From: Rhizodiscina lignyota
Lineage: Eukaryota; Ascomycota; Dothideomycetes; Aulographales; Rhizodiscinaceae
Assembly (NCBI GenBank): GCA_010015805.1
Contig: ML978131.1
Span: 496,001-560,000 of the forward strand
DNA: 64,000 nt
Direction: 5' to 3'
Made by a program: the position numbers and the translations under genes. Below, piece after piece: positions 59,646 through 64,000 of this stretch (its first letter is position 1; every line of letters begins with the position of its first letter). Under the pieces are notes generated by a model, which was not told where the DNA came from, did no database searches, and worked only from the letters and a program-made list of their open reading frames with translations.

Positions 59646-60950
59646 TCATAGACCTCTGGGGCGAAGTTCCGCTCGCTTCGCCGCACTCATAATCTCCCTG
59701 TCTCTCATCTCGCCTATTCTCTTCATAACCGATGTTTCTTCTACCCCTTCTCTCTGACTTACGGCGTCGTTCATCGGAAATACTATTAGAGCTCGGAAAC
59801 CGACTTCGATAATGCTCGCGACGCCAACCGTATCAATCATAGTCCCTTCGGATCTTCGCGCTCTTTCATGAGACGTCTCTCTTCGCACTATACTTCTTCC
59901 TCTGCTTCTGCTGTGATTCCTTTTAACGTTATGCCGGTCACTTTCACGCCGATGCCGATCATCTGGTTTGGCAGCAAATACAAGCATAGCCACCAAACCG
60001 AGCGCGGCAAGAAGCATCAACCCAGCTCCGCTCCAGGTGAAACCTGTGGCTTGGTGTCCCGCAGCAGCCGTTATGTCGAAGATCGTCTCTTCAACCCCAA
60101 CAAGAGTTCCTGTATCAGCTGCTACGGCAGCATTTACAGCCCCATGCTGCCATGCTGCGCAGACGAACGCTAGCAGTACTGCGGCAGCTGAGAATAAAGA
60201 TACAAGTAAAGCTAGACCTTTTGGAACTGGCCTCCTTGGGCGACCCGTAGGGTGTATACAGAGGAAGATCAGATAGCCAATGAGGAATGCAAAAGGAATC
60301 GACAAGAAGCAGAGTGCGGCGATACTACAACACGACCTGTGACTCTTCTACTCCGTTTCGCGTGTAAGATTCGACTTACAGTACACCTGGACGGAGCGAA
60401 TCGTGGAATTCCTGCATTTTATGCACCATACGCAGCGAATCCGATCCATTTCCCTCTTGTAGTAAGTACTGTGTAGCACCTGGGTATCGATTCCAGCCTG
60501 TCGTAGGCGTCCACATGCAGAAGCCGTAGTAACCTGTGCGGATCTGTAGAGCAATGTTATCCTCTGCTCCTTGTCTGGGAAATTTGGGCGAAGGAGGAAT
60601 CGCGCTCGATACTACTGCAGTGGACAGAAGATAGAGCTATGGTTGAGAAAGGCTGTTAGTGCATCAACGCCTCCGTTGGCTTCTCCTCGAATACAGCGGC
60701 CATACATTGTCGTGTGAAGCTGATACCGAGCACCCCGCGAGCACGTAGCCTTCTTCCGGTCAAAAAAGATTATCGCCGCGGTCAACATGGGATACACAGT
60801 ACCGAGAAATGCGATCGGAACGGCATTAAGCGCCAGCACTGCAATGGTAGCTTTCGTTACTGTGAAAATGTCAATTACTACCCCCAAAATCAGAAGCCAT
60901 AGATACGTACTAGCACGCTCTCTGCCCTGACGGCGAGCTCCATTTGTCAT
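59646..60950 (-). CDS. Fig1-like membrane protein
   Basis: Five exons (60911-60950, 60803-60859, 60706-60749, 60380-60636, 59646-60324) give 358 aa. The first membrane helix (ATIAVLALNAVPIAFLGYVLAGC) is followed by LYLLSTAVVSS and the extracellular IRTGYYGFCMW, which corresponds to the G-Y/F-x-G-x-C motif of the Fig1 family; three more helices follow (IAALCFLSIPFAFLIGYLIF, LALLVSLFSAAAVLLAFVCA, GAGLMLLAALGLVAMLVFA). A charged cytosolic tail of about 110 residues, rich in Arg and Ser, ends the protein. Fig1 proteins act in calcium entry and membrane fusion during mating and hyphal growth. The first two introns (51 and 53 nt) were placed because they restore a single N-terminal helix ending in GC; the very start is the least certain part. 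Confidence 0.7.
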
Positions 60951-62630
60951 GACTGGACCTACAAATTCTATGAAATATCAATGTTGAAATATGACTTTTT
61001 TCCAGTGGTGGATGACACGCAATGGAAGCATTGGAAGAGAAACGAATTTCGGAAAACGATGAAAGAAGACGAAATGTTCTTTTCCTCTATAAACCGCAAA
61101 TAAAATGACCCTGAAGCGCTGCTGATTGTACTGGATGGGCAGCGATCAGTCTTTGCACAATACACAAATCCAAAGCAAACGGCAAACAGCAAGATTCAGG
61201 ATCTGGCCACAGCATTGAGGAGGCTCTCTATTACAGTCGTACATTCAATTTCGATTTTGCTCCGGGACGTTGTCGCTTTCATCCTAACGACCGAAAGATA
61301 TGGGTTTTGCTCGGAATCCTGGCACAAAAGAGGAGGCTGTGGAGACTGCGGATGGGAATGGTGCAAAGGTGTACGATTCTAATTTAGGAACTGTCTGGCC
61401 GGAGATGAACTCTGCCACCGATGGTGATAAATGCCAGATGAAAGAGAGGCGTTCTATTGGTGCGAGAAAGCAATAGCTTTGTCCTCCTGTCAGATGGTAC
61501 CTTAAAACCTAAACGTAAAACAGGGGGAGCCGGTTAATCTCCGCGCGAACAGGAACAGAGCAGGGAAAGTACGCTAAATGAAAATTGGGTTAGATGGGGC
61601 ACGTGACCTTCAGCTTAGCTTGACAGCTTCCCCTTCCGACCTTGCGAATTTCCTCCTCTCACAGAACCTCGTCAAAATTGGCACCCTGTAAGAGGGGCCG
61701 CATGAGACAGTTAGACAGCTAATTAATAAGGCTTTCCAACTCTGTCTCCGTCCTTCAGTTACAGCATCTTGGTGCTCTGCAGCCTGTACTCCGTGCCTTG
61801 CTACCTCGGATATTTCTTCTACCCTGCTTGCTTTCATCTTTCCTTTGTTTTACAGATTCCATATCAAGGCTATTAATTCATTCAATGCCGATTTACCGCT
61901 CAAGAAACTCCGCCAGGTCCATTCATTCATCCCTAATCCTTAGCTCAGCAATAAACTCCCCTTGCATAACAGATACCCCAATTACTCCATGATTCGGAGG
62001 TGTTTCCTTCTGGAAGACCGCGGGACCCTAGCCAGTCATAGGGCTCTCGCCGTCTGTGCCGGCATTTAAGCTCGAGCTAAGCTTTGACCGGAGACTTGCG
62101 AGATCACCAGGAACGCGCCGTTTTGTGGAGATCCAAAAATAAGCTTGCAGATTTTAACGAGGGTTCCTTTAGTCGCTCCCCTTTTTGCCAGCCCAGTCAC
62201 GGACCACTGCGATCCCTGTCCAGCAGAGAGTAGTACATGGCCATTATCCTTCACCATTTGAAGCCTCTATGGGTCACCTTGCGCTTACTGTTCAAGGGAA
62301 TATTTGACAGCTCATGCGTACCTGCCACTTGCCGCGAGGTACCAGCTGGATAAATTGTGTTGTCTGACAGCACCGTGCCATTCACGAGCCTCAAGCGGAC
62401 GGTCCGATGCTACCATACACGGAAGTAGGTGTACGATTACAGATCTTCGGTATCCAGCTGAAGTGTGCAATAATCATGCGGCAAAAGCTGGAACTCTGGA
62501 TAAGTATAAATCATTTTCCTTACTCCCAATTTTGGAGAGGGTTTTCCAGAGGATAATCTTCCCGTAGCGGTCCCACGGCTAGCTACTGTCGTTCTTTACT
62601 TCCTGTCTCTCGTTAATTTCGGATAAAATA
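60951..62630. other. Intergenic between divergent Fig1-like and GH55 genes
   Basis: About 1.7 kb that must carry both promoters. TATAAA at 62505-62510 lies 121 bp before the GH55 start and is its likely TATA box. No gene or repeat is recognised in the rest. Confidence 0.5.
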
Positions 62631-64000
62631 ATGTATATTTCCCGTGTAGTGGCTCTTGCGGTCGCTGCTTGTGGCAGTGTCGCCCTCGCTCTACCAAAGA
62701 ATGGAACTTCGAAACCTCATCCGCATTTAGAGCATCATAGAGTGAACGCCACCGCACTGCTGTACCCTCCGTATCATTTCACGCCAGTCAACGCTACCTT
62801 CAAGCCGAGTTCAAAGTTAGTATACACATGAGTTTTGATCCGTTCTAAGCTAACGCTCTCTTAATAGAGGTTTGCCTGCTTCTGCTAAGAATCACACAAT
62901 TCATCCGCAATCCCCAACTAAGGAACCGAAAAACTCCACCGCCAGCTCAAACAACTCGACCCTTCACTTCAACAATTTCCTGGAAGAAGCCTCTTGCACG
63001 CCTCTTGCTCCGACAAATCCTGGTACTTTCTGGTATGAAAGCATAGATCACAATGGCTTGGCACCTTTCATTGAGGGCTCTGGGTACACTGTCTTTCGAA
63101 ACGTCAAAGACTTTGGTGCAAAAGGTGATGGCAGCACGGACGACTCTATTGCCATTCAAAATGCCATCAATGGTGAGCGAGATCCTCTGTAGCCACATAG
63201 GTCTTGACACTAACAGGAATGATTCATGAATAGCTGGAAGCTCTCAGAACTCGAGGGACAGTGGCGCTTTCGGAAGCACTGGCTCACCCGCAGTCATCTA
63301 TTTCCCTCAGGGAAAATACGTCTTGCAAAAGCCAATCCAGATGTACATCAACACTTTTATCATCGGCGATCCTAATAATAGACCTCAGATCCAGGCTGGG
63401 TCATCATTCAGTGGTTCGACTTTAGTATTCGGAAAAGACCCAAACCTGGGCAGTTCGACCGACTGTTTCTATTCTGGTATCAAAAACATCATATTCGTGT
63501 CCACGGCGATTAGCGCAAGCACAACATTCACTCTACTCGATTGGTCCGTCTCCCAGGCCACCCAGTTACTTAACTGTAAATTTGACATGCCCGATTCCTC
63601 GCAGCATACTGGTATGTCACCCTCGTGTTGAGTCTTGCGCATTCACTCACAGTCACAGGTATTGCTATGCCAGAAGGTGGATCTGGAACGATGATTGGCA
63701 ACCTGCAGTTTGTGGGCGGCAAAATCGGTATCAACATGAGCAACCAGCAGTACCTTCTCAAAGACATCACTTTCGACGGATGCAATGTGGGAATATTCAT
63801 CAGCCATGTGTTTGATTTGGTGGTCGAGAACGCCCAGTTTTCCAACTGCGGCACTGCGATTGATGGTATGAAATTTCTATGTCTAGGTCCTGTTTTTCTG
63901 AGCTGATGAATCATTCAGCAACTTCTGGAGGTGCCGGAAACGTTGGTAGTGTCGCGATTATTGACTGCTCCGTTACGACTACTGGGACTTTCCTCAACAC
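62631..64000 (+). CDS. Secreted GH55-like exo-beta-1,3-glucanase (partial)
   Basis: The 5' part of a gene cut by the window end; exons 62631-62815, 62868-63172, 63234-63611, 63659-63865 and 63919 onward. A signal peptide (MYISRVVALAVAACGSVALA) is followed by an Asn/Thr-rich linker with possible N-glycosylation sites. The domain starts around FWYESIDHNGLAPF and has FRNVKDFGAKGDGSTDDSIAI, VIYFPQGKYVL, GGSGTMIGNLQFVGGKIGI and the right-handed beta-helix rungs that follow. This is the first half of the pectate-lyase-like beta-helix of glycoside hydrolase family 55, which releases glucose from beta-1,3-glucan (laminarin or fungal wall). The catalytic acid lies beyond the window. Introns are 47-61 nt. 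Confidence 0.88.

Noticed and set aside
60612-60950. Separate small membrane protein upstream of the Fig1-like gene
   Set aside because: Splicing of three short introns links its start to LYLLS and GYYGFCM in the Fig1 order, so it is the 5' part of that gene.

Overview
The window is nuclear DNA of a filamentous ascomycete (Pezizomycotina). Nearly all genes carry short introns of about 45-80 nt, with GT..AG ends and CTAAC/CTGAC-like branch points. The gene content is typical of that group: Zn2Cys6 regulators, LaeA-like methyltransferases, an adenylate-forming reductase, a Fig1-like protein and a GH55-like glucanase. A Dothideomycete is a reasonable guess from the overall style, but nothing here proves the class. 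Exon joins were worked out by hand from frame, splice sites and family similarity.

Left part (1-20 kb). In order: an unrecognised 594-aa protein with a Cys-rich knot, an MFS transporter, a LaeA-like methyltransferase, a cytochrome b561-type membrane protein with a long disordered tail, and a Zn2Cys6 regulator containing a GC-AG intron. A second LaeA-like methyltransferase follows on the minus strand, split into 12 exons, three of them under 20 nt. Two long stretches, 10.3-12.9 kb and 14.9-17.9 kb, show no gene I can support.

Middle part (20-36.4 kb). This is mainly housekeeping: HSP90 with a 5'UTR intron, divergent from the F1-ATPase delta subunit; a large disordered protein; a PHBH-type flavin monooxygenase; a septin-like GTPase with a C-terminal membrane segment; TOM70; and, divergent from TOM70, 5-hydroxyisourate hydrolase with an N-terminal peroxisomal (PTS2) signal.

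Right part (36.7-58.7 kb). A compact run of nine genes looks like a metabolic gene cluster: an A-T-R adenylate-forming reductase, an MFS transporter, a Zn2Cys6 regulator, an OYE-family flavin oxidoreductase, an enol-lactonase-like alpha/beta hydrolase, a type I Baeyer-Villiger monooxygenase, a salicylate-hydroxylase-like FAD monooxygenase, an aldehyde dehydrogenase of the salicylaldehyde/vanillin type and a second alpha/beta hydrolase. The enzyme set suggests modification or breakdown of an aromatic or cyclic ketone compound, with its own exporter and regulator. I cannot name the compound and recognise no described cluster of this composition. A broken F-box gene and short inverted repeats lie inside the cluster between the FAD monooxygenase and the aldehyde dehydrogenase.

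Right edge (58.7-64 kb). A Fig1-like membrane protein is followed by a secreted GH55-like exo-beta-1,3-glucanase that runs off the end of the window. I saw no rRNA, convincing tRNA, CRISPR array, retroelement or intact DNA transposon.
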